Assembly (NCBI RefSeq): GCF_001278705.1
Contig: NZ_CP012600.1
Coordinates: forward strand, 186,190-250,189
DNA: 64,000 bases
Direction: 5' to 3'
Origin: Bacillus gobiensis
GTDB lineage: Bacteria > Bacillota > Bacilli > Bacillales > Bacillaceae
The position numbers and the translations under genes were made by a program. Below, in pieces: positions 18,621-29,205 of the stretch; position 1 is the first letter of the stretch, and every line of letters starts with the position of its first letter. Under the pieces are notes generated by a model, which saw only the letters and a list, made by a program, of their open reading frames with translations, was not told the origin of the DNA and searched no databases.

Positions 18621-18895
18621 ATTTGCGCCATGATTTTCTCCCTGATGTAAGAATAGTGAGCTATAGCGGCTTACCTTAGTTAAACAGCAATTGAAATCAT
18701 AGGAATGCAATTGTTAACAGATATAAAAAGAAAGTTGGAACCGATAATTTCTAATTCTCTGATCATGTACTTTTTTTATTATTATCTATATTTTCTTTTC
18801 CTGTAACTGTATAGACGTCACTTTCTGAAATAATTGTTCATTTCTCTAAGGAATCGTTTACAATGAAATTATCAACGAACAAGGAGGCAATTAAC
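18621..18895. other. Intergenic region before the ABC-exporter leader
   Basis: No gene visible. TACAAT at 18859-18864 with TTGTTC at 18834-18839 (19-base spacing) is the best promoter guess for the leader transcript. Confidence 0.3.
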
Positions 18896-18952
18896 ATGAA
18901 AAACATGATGAATCAAACCGTACAAACATATAAGGGTGGAACACTCTCTTAA
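18896..18952 (+). CDS. 18-residue leader peptide before an ABC exporter
   Basis: ATG at 18896 follows AAGGAGG at 8 bases and opens a frame reading MKNMMNQTVQTYKGGTLS then TAA. Codons 11-14 (18926-18936, ACATATAAGGG) are the 5' arm of a perfect 11-bp stem with CCCTTATATGT at 18970-18980. This marks it as a regulatory leader, as bmrB is for bmrCD in B. subtilis, although no relation in sequence is seen. Confidence 0.6.
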   Translation: MKNMMNQTVQTYKGGTLS

Positions 18953-19010
18953 ATTGTAAACGGTGTACCCCCTTATATGTGTTTATTTAAAAAACACACA
19001 AAAAGGGGTA
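18926..19010 (+). promoter_or_regulatory. Translational attenuator: alternative hairpins that hide or free the exporter RBS
   Basis: Structure 1 pairs 18926-18936 with 18970-18980 (11 bp). Structure 2 uses the same middle region differently: TACCCC (18966-18971) with GGGGTA (19005-19010), plus TGTGTTT with AAACACA inside. Structure 2 buries the exporter's AAAAGGGG Shine-Dalgarno. The two cannot coexist, so leader translation through codons 11-14 should favour the closed form, while blocked or early-stalled ribosomes should favour the open form. Confidence 0.6.
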
Positions 19011-19014
19011 AATC

Positions 19015-20753
19015 ATGCGTTTTCCAGTAAAAAAATTTTTCTCATATTACAAACCATATTTAACGTTGTTTCTTTCGGTATTGGCGTGCACCTTTATCGT
19101 ATCTGCTGTGACTTTGGTGTTTCCGCTACTCGTTCGGTATATTACGAAAGATGTTTTGGAAGGAGACTTGTCTACTGCGTTAAGTGAAGTGTATTGGATT
19201 GGTGGGCTGATGCTAGTTTTAGTCGCAATCCAGAATATAGGAAACTACTTTGTGGACTACAAAGGCCATGAAATCGGTGCTCGAATGGAAAGTGATATGC
19301 GCAGTGAGCTGTTCGCGCACATGCAAAAGCTTTCCTTTACCTTTTACGATAAGGAAAAGACAGGACAGCTCATGTCTAGAATAACGAACGACCTGTTGCT
19401 CCTTTCCGAGCTGTATCATCACGGACCAGAAGACTACCTCAAATATTTAGTCCGCTTTATTGGAGCATTTGTCATTTTGTTCTCTATTAACGTACCATTA
19501 ACGATCGCCGTATTCTGTTTTTTACCATTCTTAGGTGTCTTTGCATTGTATTTTAATAAGAAGTTAAACAAGGCATTAAGAAAAAATAAAGAGGGAATTG
19601 GGAACGTAAACGCACAGGTAGAGGATAGTCTATCGGGAATCCGCGTAGTAAAATCGTTTGCCAACGAGCACATAGAGATCGAGAAGTTCAACCAAGAAAA
19701 TAATCTTTTCCTCGACAGCCGAAAGAAAACATACAAAGCTGAAGCATACTTTTTCAATGGTGTGGAAACGTTTATCCAACTGATTACGATCACGGTGATT
19801 ATCTTTGGCAGCGCTAGTATCGCAGGCAACACTTTAGATTTAGCGGATTTAATCACTTTTTTACTATATATCAGCTTTATGATTGAGCCAATTCAACGAC
19901 TAACTCATATGAGCACGCAATTTCAAGAAGGAATCACTGGCTTTCAGCGATTTATGGAAATCATGAATCTGAAGCCAGAAATCGAAAACAAATCGAATGC
20001 CATGATTCTGACAGAGGTACATGGTGAAATTGAGTTCAAGAATGTTTCCTTCCGTTACGAAGATTTGGACAATGTCTTCGTAAACTTGTCGCTTCGTGTA
20101 CAACCGGGAGAGTACGTTGCGTTAGTAGGTCCGTCTGGTGCAGGAAAAACTACATTATGCTCTCTCATTCCTCGCTTTTATGATGTGATAGAAGGGGATG
20201 TGTCAATAGACGGGATCAATGTTCGTGATATCGACCTGCAGTCATTAAGAAAATCCATTGGTATTGTACAACAAGATGTTTTCCTTTTTGCAGGAACGGT
20301 GATTGAAAATATCCGCTACGGAAATCCAGCAGCGAGCGATGAAGAAATTATCAAGGCAGCCAAGCATGCCAACGCCCATGATTTTATTATGAGATTGCCA
20401 AACGGCTACTACTCCGAGATCGGACAACGAGGTGTCAAACTGTCTGGCGGTCAAAAAAGCGACTAAGTATCGCTCGCTTATTCTTAAAAAATCCACCGGT
20501 TCTCATTTTAGATGAGGCAACAAGCGCACTAGATAACGAAAGTGAAGGGATCGTTAAGGAATCACTAGAATCGTTAGCAAAAGGGCGTACCACCATCGTC
20601 ATTGCCCATCGCCTTTCCACTATTCGTAATGCCGGGCGGATTATCGTATTAACGGAGGACGGTATTGTGGAACAAGGTACGCATGATATGTTACTTGCAA
20701 GCAATGGAGTATATGCATACCTATATTCGAAGCAGTTTAAATTACAAGTATAA
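19015..20753 (+). pseudogene. Multidrug-type ABC exporter (TMD-NBD), one-base frameshift in the signature motif
   Basis: A half-transporter of about 579 residues. An N-terminal six-helix domain is followed by a nucleotide-binding domain with Walker A GPSGAGKTT, Q-loop VQQDVFLF, signature LSGGQK, Walker [13 protein letters not shown] and H-loop AHRLST. The frame breaks at ~20455-20462: CAAAAAAGCGACTAAG reads as a stop after GGQKSD. Restoring one base (CAAAAACAGCGA) gives [13 protein letters not shown] and the frame then runs to TAA at 20751-20753. Everything else looks intact, so this is a recent mutation, a sequencing error in the A-run, or frameshift expression. The product should export lipophilic compounds as a homo- or heterodimer. 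Confidence 0.8.
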
Positions 20754-20767
20754 GCTCTTTTACAACA

Positions 20768-20806
20768 AAATCGGCTCTCTCCTTAACGAAAGGGGAGGGC
20801 CGATTT
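20768..20806 (+). terminator. Terminator after the ABC exporter
   Basis: AAATCGGCTCTCTCC pairs with GGGGAGGGCCGATTT (G-U pairs included). Confidence 0.8.
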
Positions 20807-20919
20807 AATATTTTCCCGATAAACCACGCCTTCATGCTAAAACTGTCTGGTGATTAGCTGTATTGGTGCCTAAGTTTTGAACTAAATGCTCATTTTATCA
20901 CAATTTCTTCACAATTTTA

Positions 20920-20933
20920 TGCAAGCGTTTTCT
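20920..20933 (+). promoter_or_regulatory. cre-like site upstream of the YolD-like gene
   Basis: TGCAAGCGTTTTCT matches the cre pattern TGNAANCGNWWWCA except the last base. A -10-like TATACT follows at 20945-20950. Confidence 0.45.
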
Positions 20934-20981
20934 TTATTATGGTTTATACTAAAGATACACACTAATTAGGAGGGAATCTTC

Positions 20982-21164
20982 GTGATACTTAATGCATTAA
21001 GAAAGAACAGCTTCATTACGGTTAACTATTATGAAAACGGTTCCTTAAAAACGAGTAAAGGACGAATTTCTCACCTTAATGTATATGAACAGCATCTTAC
21101 ACTTATCGATGAGCATAAAAAGACGTATTCAATCCGGTTATCCGCCATTAAAGAAATCCAGTAA
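20982..21164 (+). CDS. Short YolD-like protein
   Basis: A 60-residue protein whose whole length matches the beta-rich YolD-like domain: PITVNYYENG-type strand (FITVNYYENGSLKTSKGRIS), a central THLTLID-like strand and a final IRLSAIKEIQ. YolD-like proteins accompany Y-family polymerases in some loci, but none is here. The start is GTG at 20982 after AGGAGGG. Its stop lies only 3 bases from the convergent gdh stop. Confidence 0.65.
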   Translation: MILNALRKNSFITVNYYENGSLKTSKGRISHLNVYEQHLTLIDEHKKTYSIRLSAIKEIQ

Positions 21165-21167
21165 GGC

Positions 21168-22809
<1,642 letters not shown>

Positions 22810-22914
22810 GCTGCTATCCCTTCTTTCTACGTTAGCTTTTGCTTAGGTTTCCACAAATTTGCTACAAACATGCATAAGGAATGACGTAAATAATCACTTA
22901 AAAGTTAGCTTTTT

Positions 22915-24501
22915 TTAAATCGCTTCAAACCGAATGGTCCAGAGCTTTAAGCACAATTGAAGCAAAAAGAGGTCATCCGGATTTCCCAGCGATCTACCTG
23001 ATAATGCTTCAATTTTATTCAATCGATATAGCAGCGACTGGCGATGGAGAGAAAGAATACGTGAGGTTTGGCTGACGTTTCCTTGATTTTGTAAATAGGA
23101 AGCGAGGGTGTGCAGTAAATCAAGACCTCTTTCTTTATCATAGGCTGCAATTGCACCGATCGTTTTGTGCATCATTTCTGCAGCGTTTGAGTCTTTTGCT
23201 AATACGGATAACATTCGAAAGACCCCGGTATTGGCATAGGTGCTTCTCGTACCAGAACCTTTATGATTTCTGCCGATTTCTAATGCAATAAGAGCATCCT
23301 TATAGCTTGTATGAAAAGAATAAGTCCCTGCATGGTTTTCACCGATTCCCCACGAGAATTCCGCGTTTTCTATTGCTTTTATTTTTGGTTCGAATTCATC
23401 AAGAAATTGGTGGGCGGACCGATTCGCTTCTTCTCTCGATGCTTCAAGAAAGATAATCAGCTTGTCTCTGGTAAATGCGCAGATTATTTTCTTTTTCAGT
23501 TTGTCAGCACAAGAGTATAAAAGATTCTCCACTTTCCTTGATAGTGGATTAGGCACGCGATCAAATCCATCGGTTTCCTGGTGTCCGATAATACATACAT
23601 AAGGCAAGGCAATATCTATTTCCAATGAAGCGGCCGCTGTTTCCAGTTCCGATTTAGAATGGCGCTCATTTTTTATTAACTGTTGTATGAGCTCTTCTTT
23701 TTCTTTAAGGGCATTATCAAGCTTTGACTGTTCTTTTTGAAGCCAAAGATTTAGTGCCGAGACAGCTTGGTTAAGAATTGTCCATGAAATAGGCAGTGAA
23801 GCGGGTGCTTCTGACTCCAATACGAACATTCCTGTTTCCCAATTTGTCAATTGGATAGGAGTAAGCTGAACAAGTGATCCGTTCTCGTTATACAAAACAG
23901 CAGGAGATGAATGTTCAAAATAGAAATGGCGGGATCCGGTTAATTTTTCGGGCGAGGAAGTGAGAGTAAAGTCAGAATCCTGTTTGATAATGAAAGCATG
24001 GGCTGAGAATTTCTTTCCTAAAAAATTCAATGCATCATAAATCGTTTTGTTTTCTAAAAAGTATTGCAGCAGCTTCCTTTGGATTTGATCAGTCTTCTGT
24101 AATTCGTCTTTTTGCCATTGATGAATTTCTTCAAGTACTGTTTTTATGATATCTGAAAAGCGTATTTCCCAAGGAAGCTCAATAAGAGGAAAATTCTTTT
24201 CATTCGCAAATTGGATAACGTCTTCAGGTATTTCTTGAACATGTCTGCCTACTGCAATAGCCAGAGCAGCTGCACCGGCGGAATAAACTTCACCTACAAA
24301 TGATAGAAAGAGTGATGGATTCGATCCGCAGCCGATTCCGGTTGACAGGATGAGCTCGTTTTCCCTAACAAAATCTTCAACCGGAATTTCAATCACCGCA
24401 ATGGATTCTGTTACTCGAGCTGTAATACTTTTCTCTCCGGTTACCAACGCTGCCTCTTTCATTATTGGAAGAGATAGCACATCTTTCACAGAATAATTCA
24501 C
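22915..24501 (-). CDS. PucR-family regulator of the ectoine cluster
   Basis: A 528-residue regulator. Residues ~1-125 form the PucR N-terminal domain (SVKDVLSLPIMKEAALVTGE, ENELILSTGIG). A coiled coil (~250-285) and a central GGDEF-like domain (~285-420) follow, and the C-terminal helix-turn-helix is LHRQSLLYRLNKIEALSGRS. PucR-type proteins activate catabolic operons when nutrients or their products are sensed. It lies 19 bases after eutB, clearly the same transcript, so it most likely controls this ectoine cluster in place of the MocR/GntR-type EnuR of proteobacteria. The start is GTG. Confidence 0.85.
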   Translation of the reverse strand: MNYSVKDVLSLPIMKEAALVTGEKSITARVTESIAVIEIPVEDFVRENELILSTGIGCGSNPSLFLSFVGEVYSAGAAALAIAVGRHVQEIPEDVIQFANEKNFPLIELPWEIRFSDIIKTVLEEIHQWQKDELQKTDQIQRKLLQYFLENKTIYDALNFLGKKFSAHAFIIKQDSDFTLTSSPEKLTGSRHFYFEHSSPAVLYNENGSLVQLTPIQLTNWETGMFVLESEAPASLPISWTILNQAVSALNLWLQKEQSKLDNALKEKEELIQQLIKNERHSKSELETAAASLEIDIALPYVCIIGHQETDGFDRVPNPLSRKVENLLYSCADKLKKKIICAFTRDKLIIFLEASREEANRSAHQFLDEFEPKIKAIENAEFSWGIGENHAGTYSFHTSYKDALIALEIGRNHKGSGTRSTYANTGVFRMLSVLAKDSNAAEMMHKTIGAIAAYDKERGLDLLHTLASYLQNQGNVSQTSRILSLHRQSLLYRLNKIEALSGRSLGNPDDLFLLQLCLKLWTIRFEAI

Positions 24502-24520
24502 TCTTCATCACTCCTGTTTA

Positions 24521-25513
24521 TTAAAGATAGGGTTGAATTGCTTTTGCGTGAGTTTGTAAATCAACATTGCATCCGCTCGATATGAGGACAATTTCAGAAC
24601 ACGATGGCTCAATTAGTCGATCTATTAATGCTCCTGCAGCAATCGCCGCTGCACCTTCTATGATGATGTGGTGATGCTTATATAAGTAAGCCATACCCTT
24701 TGCAATGGAGTCCTCAGGGATTAAGAGCGATCGATCAACATAGCGCTTCGCCATGTTAAAGGTGTACTGATTGTTCTTTCCGATACCGCCTAATAAACTG
24801 TCGGCAAGAGTTGGATGCTCTGCCACAGTAACCGCTTGTCCGGATTTGAGGCTTTTGTGCATCGCTGCTCCTTTTTCCATTGAAAGGCCGATGATTTCAA
24901 TAGAAGGATTTGTATGCTTCATCACCATTCCAATTCCGGAAAGAAGGCCACCGCCGGACAATCCTCCGATCACACAATCAACTTGCGGCAGGTCTTCTAA
25001 TAGTTCAAGGGCAATCGTACCTTGGCCAGCGATCACGTGAGGGTGATCAAAAGGAGGGATTACTGTTAATCCTTTTTTCCTTTCAAGTTCGTAACAGCGT
25101 GCTTCTGCGTCATCTTGTCCATCTCCGCTGATTTCCAGCTCAGCACCTAGTTTTTTTATCGCTTCAAGCTTTGCTTGGGGAACGCGTTTGGATACGCAAA
25201 TACAAGAGCGAATGCCCAGTTTTTTAGCGGCTAATGCAACTGCTGCGCCGTGGTTACCGGTAGAAAAAGTAGTCACACCTAACGATCGTTGTTTTTCCGA
25301 TAAGTGAAGCATCGCATTAACTGCCCCCCTCATTTTAAAAGCTCCGCTGTCGTGAAGATGCTCATATTTAATATATACATTTGTATGCTCGTTTGATAGA
25401 GCCGGCGAATGGACAAGGGGAGTTTTTTGAATAATTGATCCAATGGCTTGTTTGGCTTTCCATACATCTTGAACAGAGATAAGAGTTTCTTTTTTCTGTT
25501 GAATCGTAGTCAT
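24521..25513 (-). CDS. eutB: EutB-like PLP dehydratase (threonine-dehydratase fold)
   Basis: A 330-residue fold-type II PLP enzyme. The PLP lysine lies in GAFKMRGAVNA (~residue 58), the phosphate-binding glycine loop is GGLSGGGLLSG, and the adenine-like C-terminal SSGCNVD motif closes the site. By sequence alone it could be a threonine/serine ammonia-lyase. Facing doeA and next to eutC and the Ehu transporter, it matches EutB of hydroxyectoine utilisation, thought to act on the hydroxylated intermediate. The ATG at 25513 with GGAG 8 bases upstream is chosen over a GTG abutting the RBS. Confidence 0.75.
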   Translation of the reverse strand: MTTIQQKKETLISVQDVWKAKQAIGSIIQKTPLVHSPALSNEHTNVYIKYEHLHDSGAFKMRGAVNAMLHLSEKQRSLGVTTFSTGNHGAAVALAAKKLGIRSCICVSKRVPQAKLEAIKKLGAELEISGDGQDDAEARCYELERKKGLTVIPPFDHPHVIAGQGTIALELLEDLPQVDCVIGGLSGGGLLSGIGMVMKHTNPSIEIIGLSMEKGAAMHKSLKSGQAVTVAEHPTLADSLLGGIGKNNQYTFNMAKRYVDRSLLIPEDSIAKGMAYLYKHHHIIIEGAAAIAAGALIDRLIEPSCSEIVLISSGCNVDLQTHAKAIQPYL

Positions 25514-25755
25514 TTTCGACACTCCAGTTATAGTTATATGTTAGAAAATATAACATTGTTGTTATGGAATTGAATTGATTCAGTATATATGAACTTATTA
25601 GAAAAAGTCTATTGTAAAAAATGTATGAAAAAAAGACTTGAAATTCTTACAGATTGAGCAATAGTTTTCATTCAAATAAGAGAATTACAATAAATGCATG
25701 AAACATAACGTATATTTGTCATAAAATATCACATGATTTAAAGGAGTGGGTATCT
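25514..25755. promoter_or_regulatory. Divergent control region of the ectoine cluster
   Basis: About 240 very A+T-rich bases between eutB and doeA. An imperfect palindrome, TTATATGTTAGAAAATATAACAT, described here as arms TTATATGTTA and TATAACAT at ~25532-25554, is the best candidate for a PucR-type operator. Promoter hexamers could not be fixed. Confidence 0.35.
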
Positions 25756-26955
25756 GTGGTTATGCTGTCATTTGATGTCGCTGAATATAAACAACGGATT
25801 AAGAAGACAAAGCAGAGAATGGAAGAAAAGGGAATAGACGTTTTGCTGCTGACGGATCCGGCAAATATCAATTATTTATCGGGATATGACGGATGGTCAT
25901 TTTATGTTCATCAGATGCTAGTCGTATTGCTTGATGAGGAGCAGCCGTTTTGGATTGGTCGAGGCCAGGATGCAAACGCCGCTAAGGTGACGACCTGGCT
26001 TGATGAAAATCATATCATTCCGTACACTGATGATTTTGTTCAATCGACAGTAAAGCATCCAATGGATTTTGTGAGCAGCATTTTAAAAGAAATCGGACAG
26101 CATAACCGTGCGATCGGTATCGAAATGGATGCGTATTACTTTACAGCGAAAAGCTTTTTGCAGCTGCAAAAAGGATTGCCGAATGCGACATTTACCGATG
26201 CGACCAGCCTTGTCAATTTCGTACGAATCATTAAATCAGATCGGGAAATTGACTTTATGAAGAAAGCCGCCCGCATTGTCGAAAAAGCGATGCAGACAGG
26301 GATTGATTCGATTAAGGAAGGCGTTCGTGAATGTGATGCGGTTGCTAAGATCTATGAAGCACAAATTAGCGGAACAGACAGTTTTGGCGGGGATTATCCT
26401 GCGATTGTTCCGTTGCTCCCGTCCGGAGAAAAAACGTCGACTCCGCATTTGACATGGACGGATGACAGATACAAAAGCGGAGATCCGGTCATACTGGAGC
26501 TCGCAGGCTGCTACAAAAGGTACCATGCTCCCATGGCTCGAACAGCAATCATCGGCCAACCAAGCTCCCAAGTAAAATACTTGGCTGACGTTGTGATTGA
26601 AGGTTTAAATGAAACACTCGCTGCGATCAAACCTGGTATGACTTGCGAGGAAGTCGAAGGTGTGTGGAGAAAAAGCATTGCAAAAAGCGGGTTTGTCAAG
26701 GATTCCCGTATTGGTTATTCAATGGGGTTGAACTATCCTCCAGACTGGGGCGAGCATACCGCAAGTCTTCGTCAAGGGGATACAACCATTCTTCAGCCGA
26801 ACATGACGTTTCATTTAATCCCGGGAATCTGGCTTGACCATTATGGAGTAGAAATAAGTGAGTCGTTTCGGGTAACAGAAAATGGATGCGAGGTGTTTGC
26901 CGATTTTCCTAGAGAGCTGTTTGTTAAGCCTGAGTCTATAAGTGTCAGAAGGTGA
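25756..26955 (+). CDS. doeA: Ectoine hydrolase DoeA/EutD (M24 peptidase-like)
   Basis: A 399-residue protein with the creatinase-like N-domain (~1-160) and pita-bread M24 domain (~165-390). This is the length of Halomonas DoeA. The M24 metal ligands are largely missing: the usual D-x-G...D-x-T reads ELAGCYKRYHAPMARTA, as expected for ectoine hydrolases rather than aminopeptidases. DoeA/EutD opens the ectoine ring to N-acetyl-diaminobutyrate. The GTG at 25756 is 9 bases after AAGGAG; an ATG two codons later is possible. It leads the rightward catabolic operon and is followed by eutC after 6 bases. Confidence 0.8.
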   Translation: MVMLSFDVAEYKQRIKKTKQRMEEKGIDVLLLTDPANINYLSGYDGWSFYVHQMLVVLLDEEQPFWIGRGQDANAAKVTTWLDENHIIPYTDDFVQSTVKHPMDFVSSILKEIGQHNRAIGIEMDAYYFTAKSFLQLQKGLPNATFTDATSLVNFVRIIKSDREIDFMKKAARIVEKAMQTGIDSIKEGVRECDAVAKIYEAQISGTDSFGGDYPAIVPLLPSGEKTSTPHLTWTDDRYKSGDPVILELAGCYKRYHAPMARTAIIGQPSSQVKYLADVVIEGLNETLAAIKPGMTCEEVEGVWRKSIAKSGFVKDSRIGYSMGLNYPPDWGEHTASLRQGDTTILQPNMTFHLIPGIWLDHYGVEISESFRVTENGCEVFADFPRELFVKPESISVRR

Positions 26956-26961
26956 AAAACG

Positions 26962-27966
26962 ATGTATTTATTTGAAGAGAATGATATACGTAAGCATGTG
27001 AAATTGGATCAGACAGCTATTCAGTTAATTGAGGGAGGCTTTACTCAGCTTGCGGCAGGAAACGTCACTTTACCTCCGATCATGAGAATTGATGTGCCGG
27101 AGCATAACGGAGAGGTTGATGTCAAATCTGCATATATCAAAGGATTGGACTCGTTTGCTTTAAAAATTTCTTCCGGTTTTTTTAATAATCCTTCTCTTGG
27201 TTTGCCAAGCTTAAGCGGCATGATGATGCTGTTCCAATCGAAAACAGGACTCCCTGAAGCCGTGCTTTTAGACAATGGATATCTGACAGATGTTAGAACG
27301 GCTGCAGCAGGTGCTGTTGCGGCAAATCATTTGGTGAAACAAAAGCTTCAGTATGCCGGCGTAATTGGGACAGGCTTGCAAGCTAGATTACAAATGCATG
27401 CCTTGTACGCTGTACGGCCGTTTAAAGCAATCACTGTCTTCGGTCGTTCGGAAGAAGCAGTACGCGTCTATGCGAGTGAAATGGAAAAAGCTCTAGGAGT
27501 TACCGTTCGAATTGCGGACAGCCCTGAGCAGGTTGTCAAGGAAAGTGAGGCTGTTGTGACGACAACACCGTCTAAACAGCCGCTGATCAAAGCGAATTGG
27601 ATTCATCCGGGTCTGCACATCACGGCAATGGGCTCAGATGCAGAGCATAAACAGGAGCTGGAAGCACAGGTTTTTACAAAGGCAGACGTCATCGTTTGTG
27701 ATGTGAAATCTCAGTGTTTTCGCTTAGGCGAGCTGCACCATGCAAAAGATCAGGGGATTCTTTCTGAAGAAACAGAATCGATCCTTGAACTAGGAGAACT
27801 TACATCAATGAAAAAAACAGGCCGCCAAAACGAGAGCCAAGTGACTGTGTGTGATCTAACAGGCACCGGCGTTCAAGATACAGTGATTGCCAGATTTGCC
27901 TATGAACAATTAATAACCCGGGGACGAGGACTAGTTCTAGGCAAAGATACTGCAAACACAAAATAG
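26962..27966 (+). CDS. eutC: EutC-like ornithine cyclodeaminase family protein
   Basis: A 334-residue protein of the ornithine cyclodeaminase/mu-crystallin family. The Rossmann signature GVIGTGLQARLQMHAL (~residues 130-145) binds NAD(H). Other landmarks are PPIMRIDVPEHNGEVDVKSA and ITAMGSDAEHKQELE. In ectoine clusters this family is called EutC and is linked with EutB to removing the hydroxyl group of hydroxyectoine intermediates. It lies between doeA (6 bases) and the PLP enzyme (13 bases), so it is part of the operon. Confidence 0.78.
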   Translation: MYLFEENDIRKHVKLDQTAIQLIEGGFTQLAAGNVTLPPIMRIDVPEHNGEVDVKSAYIKGLDSFALKISSGFFNNPSLGLPSLSGMMMLFQSKTGLPEAVLLDNGYLTDVRTAAAGAVAANHLVKQKLQYAGVIGTGLQARLQMHALYAVRPFKAITVFGRSEEAVRVYASEMEKALGVTVRIADSPEQVVKESEAVVTTTPSKQPLIKANWIHPGLHITAMGSDAEHKQELEAQVFTKADVIVCDVKSQCFRLGELHHAKDQGILSEETESILELGELTSMKKTGRQNESQVTVCDLTGTGVQDTVIARFAYEQLITRGRGLVLGKDTANTK

Positions 27967-27979
27967 GAGGAAATCACCA

Positions 27980-29191
27980 ATGGAAAAACAAAACGAAGCG
28001 AGCATGGGAACAAAAGCTGTTTGGGCAGGAGAAAAAGAAGTACTAGTGCACGGCGCTACGCAAGTGCCTGTTGTTGTAAGTGTTGCCTACAATTATGACG
28101 ATATGGATGAATGGTACGATGTCGCCGTTGGGAAAAAGAAGGGCCATATCTATGGAAGGAATACAAACCCAACGGTACAAGCATTTGAAAATAAAGTGCG
28201 GATCATGGAAGGTGCAGAAGCTGCAACAAGCTTTTCAACCGGAATGGCTGCGGTAAGCAATACGCTCTACACTTTTTTGAAGCCGGGAGATCGGATTGTA
28301 TCCATTAAAGATACGTATGGAGGAACGAACAAAATTTTCACGGAGTTTTTGCCGAATATGGGGGTTGAGGTGGCTCTTTGCGATACAGGAGATCATGAGG
28401 CGATTGAAAAAGAAGTAGAAAAAGGCTGCAAGCTTCTATACTTGGAAACTCCGACAAATCCAACGGTGAAAATTACGGATATTAAGAGAGTAGCAAAGAC
28501 CGGCAAAGACACTGGAGCAATCGTTATCGTAGACAATACCTTTGCTACCCCGATCAACCAGAACCCCCTCAAGCTTGGAGCGAATCTCGTCCTGCACAGC
28601 GCGACGAAATTTCTGGGCGGACATGCGGATGCGCTGGGAGGCGTCGTTTGCGGTTCGAAGGAACTCATTGAGCCAATCTATCATTATCGGGAAATCAATG
28701 GCGCGACAATGGATCCGTGGGCAGCTTATCTAATTCTGCGCGGGATGAAAACGTTGAAGCTGCGCATGAAAGAGCAAACAAAAAATGCGAAAGCGATCGC
28801 AAAATTTTTACAAGCTCAAGACCTGGTTGAAGATGTTTTCTACCCTGGTTTAGAGACTCACACTAACCATGAGATCGCCAAGGAGCAAATGAACGATTTT
28901 GGCGCGATGATGAGCTTCTCGTTAAAAGGTGGAATGGATGCCGTGAAGCTGCTGCTTCCGAATCTTAAATACGCAAACCGCGCCGCAAATTTAGGTGCCG
29001 TGGAAACGACGTACGGCCCTGCGCGGACGACCAGCCACGTCGAGTGTACACCTGAAGAAAGAGCGGCGATGGGGATTCCGGAAGGGCTTGTCCGAATTTC
29101 TGTCGGAATCGAAGAGGAAGAGGATCTCATTCAAGATCTTGAGCAAGCATTTGCAATCTTAAAGGAGAAACATGCGTCCATAAGCTTATAA
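27980..29191 (+). CDS. Cystathionine gamma-synthase family PLP enzyme
   Basis: A 403-residue fold-type I PLP enzyme of the Cys/Met-metabolism family: YGRNTNPTVQAFENKVRIME, DTYGGTNKIF, LYLETPTNPTVKITDI, and the PLP lysine in LVLHSATKFLGGHADALGGV. Family members do beta- or gamma-eliminations and replacements. Its tight placement between eutC and the deacetylase suggests it acts on a diaminobutyrate or hydroxy-diaminobutyrate intermediate. That would be a new role, because standard ectoine routes use an aminotransferase and a semialdehyde dehydrogenase at this point. A methionine-pathway role cannot be excluded. Confidence 0.8.
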   Translation: MEKQNEASMGTKAVWAGEKEVLVHGATQVPVVVSVAYNYDDMDEWYDVAVGKKKGHIYGRNTNPTVQAFENKVRIMEGAEAATSFSTGMAAVSNTLYTFLKPGDRIVSIKDTYGGTNKIFTEFLPNMGVEVALCDTGDHEAIEKEVEKGCKLLYLETPTNPTVKITDIKRVAKTGKDTGAIVIVDNTFATPINQNPLKLGANLVLHSATKFLGGHADALGGVVCGSKELIEPIYHYREINGATMDPWAAYLILRGMKTLKLRMKEQTKNAKAIAKFLQAQDLVEDVFYPGLETHTNHEIAKEQMNDFGAMMSFSLKGGMDAVKLLLPNLKYANRAANLGAVETTYGPARTTSHVECTPEERAAMGIPEGLVRISVGIEEEEDLIQDLEQAFAILKEKHASISL

Positions 29192-29205
29192 AAGAAGGTG
29201 AAAAC

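Noticed and set aside
18896..18952. Bacteriocin or pheromone precursor exported by the adjacent ABC protein
   Set aside because: It has a GG pair, but only three residues follow, the exporter lacks a C39 peptidase domain, and the DNA forms regulatory stems with the exporter RBS.
20450..20465. Programmed ribosomal frameshift site
   Set aside because: The A-run could slip, but no ABC exporter family is known to me to use it and no stimulatory structure is evident; a mutation or read error is simpler.
19015..20753. Naming the exporter bmrC or bmrD
   Set aside because: The leader resembles the bmrB idea only in layout; the protein shows no specific match I could defend and no partner half-transporter is adjacent.
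24521..25513. Biosynthetic threonine dehydratase IlvA
   Set aside because: It lacks the C-terminal regulatory domain and lies in the ectoine cluster next to eutC and doeA.
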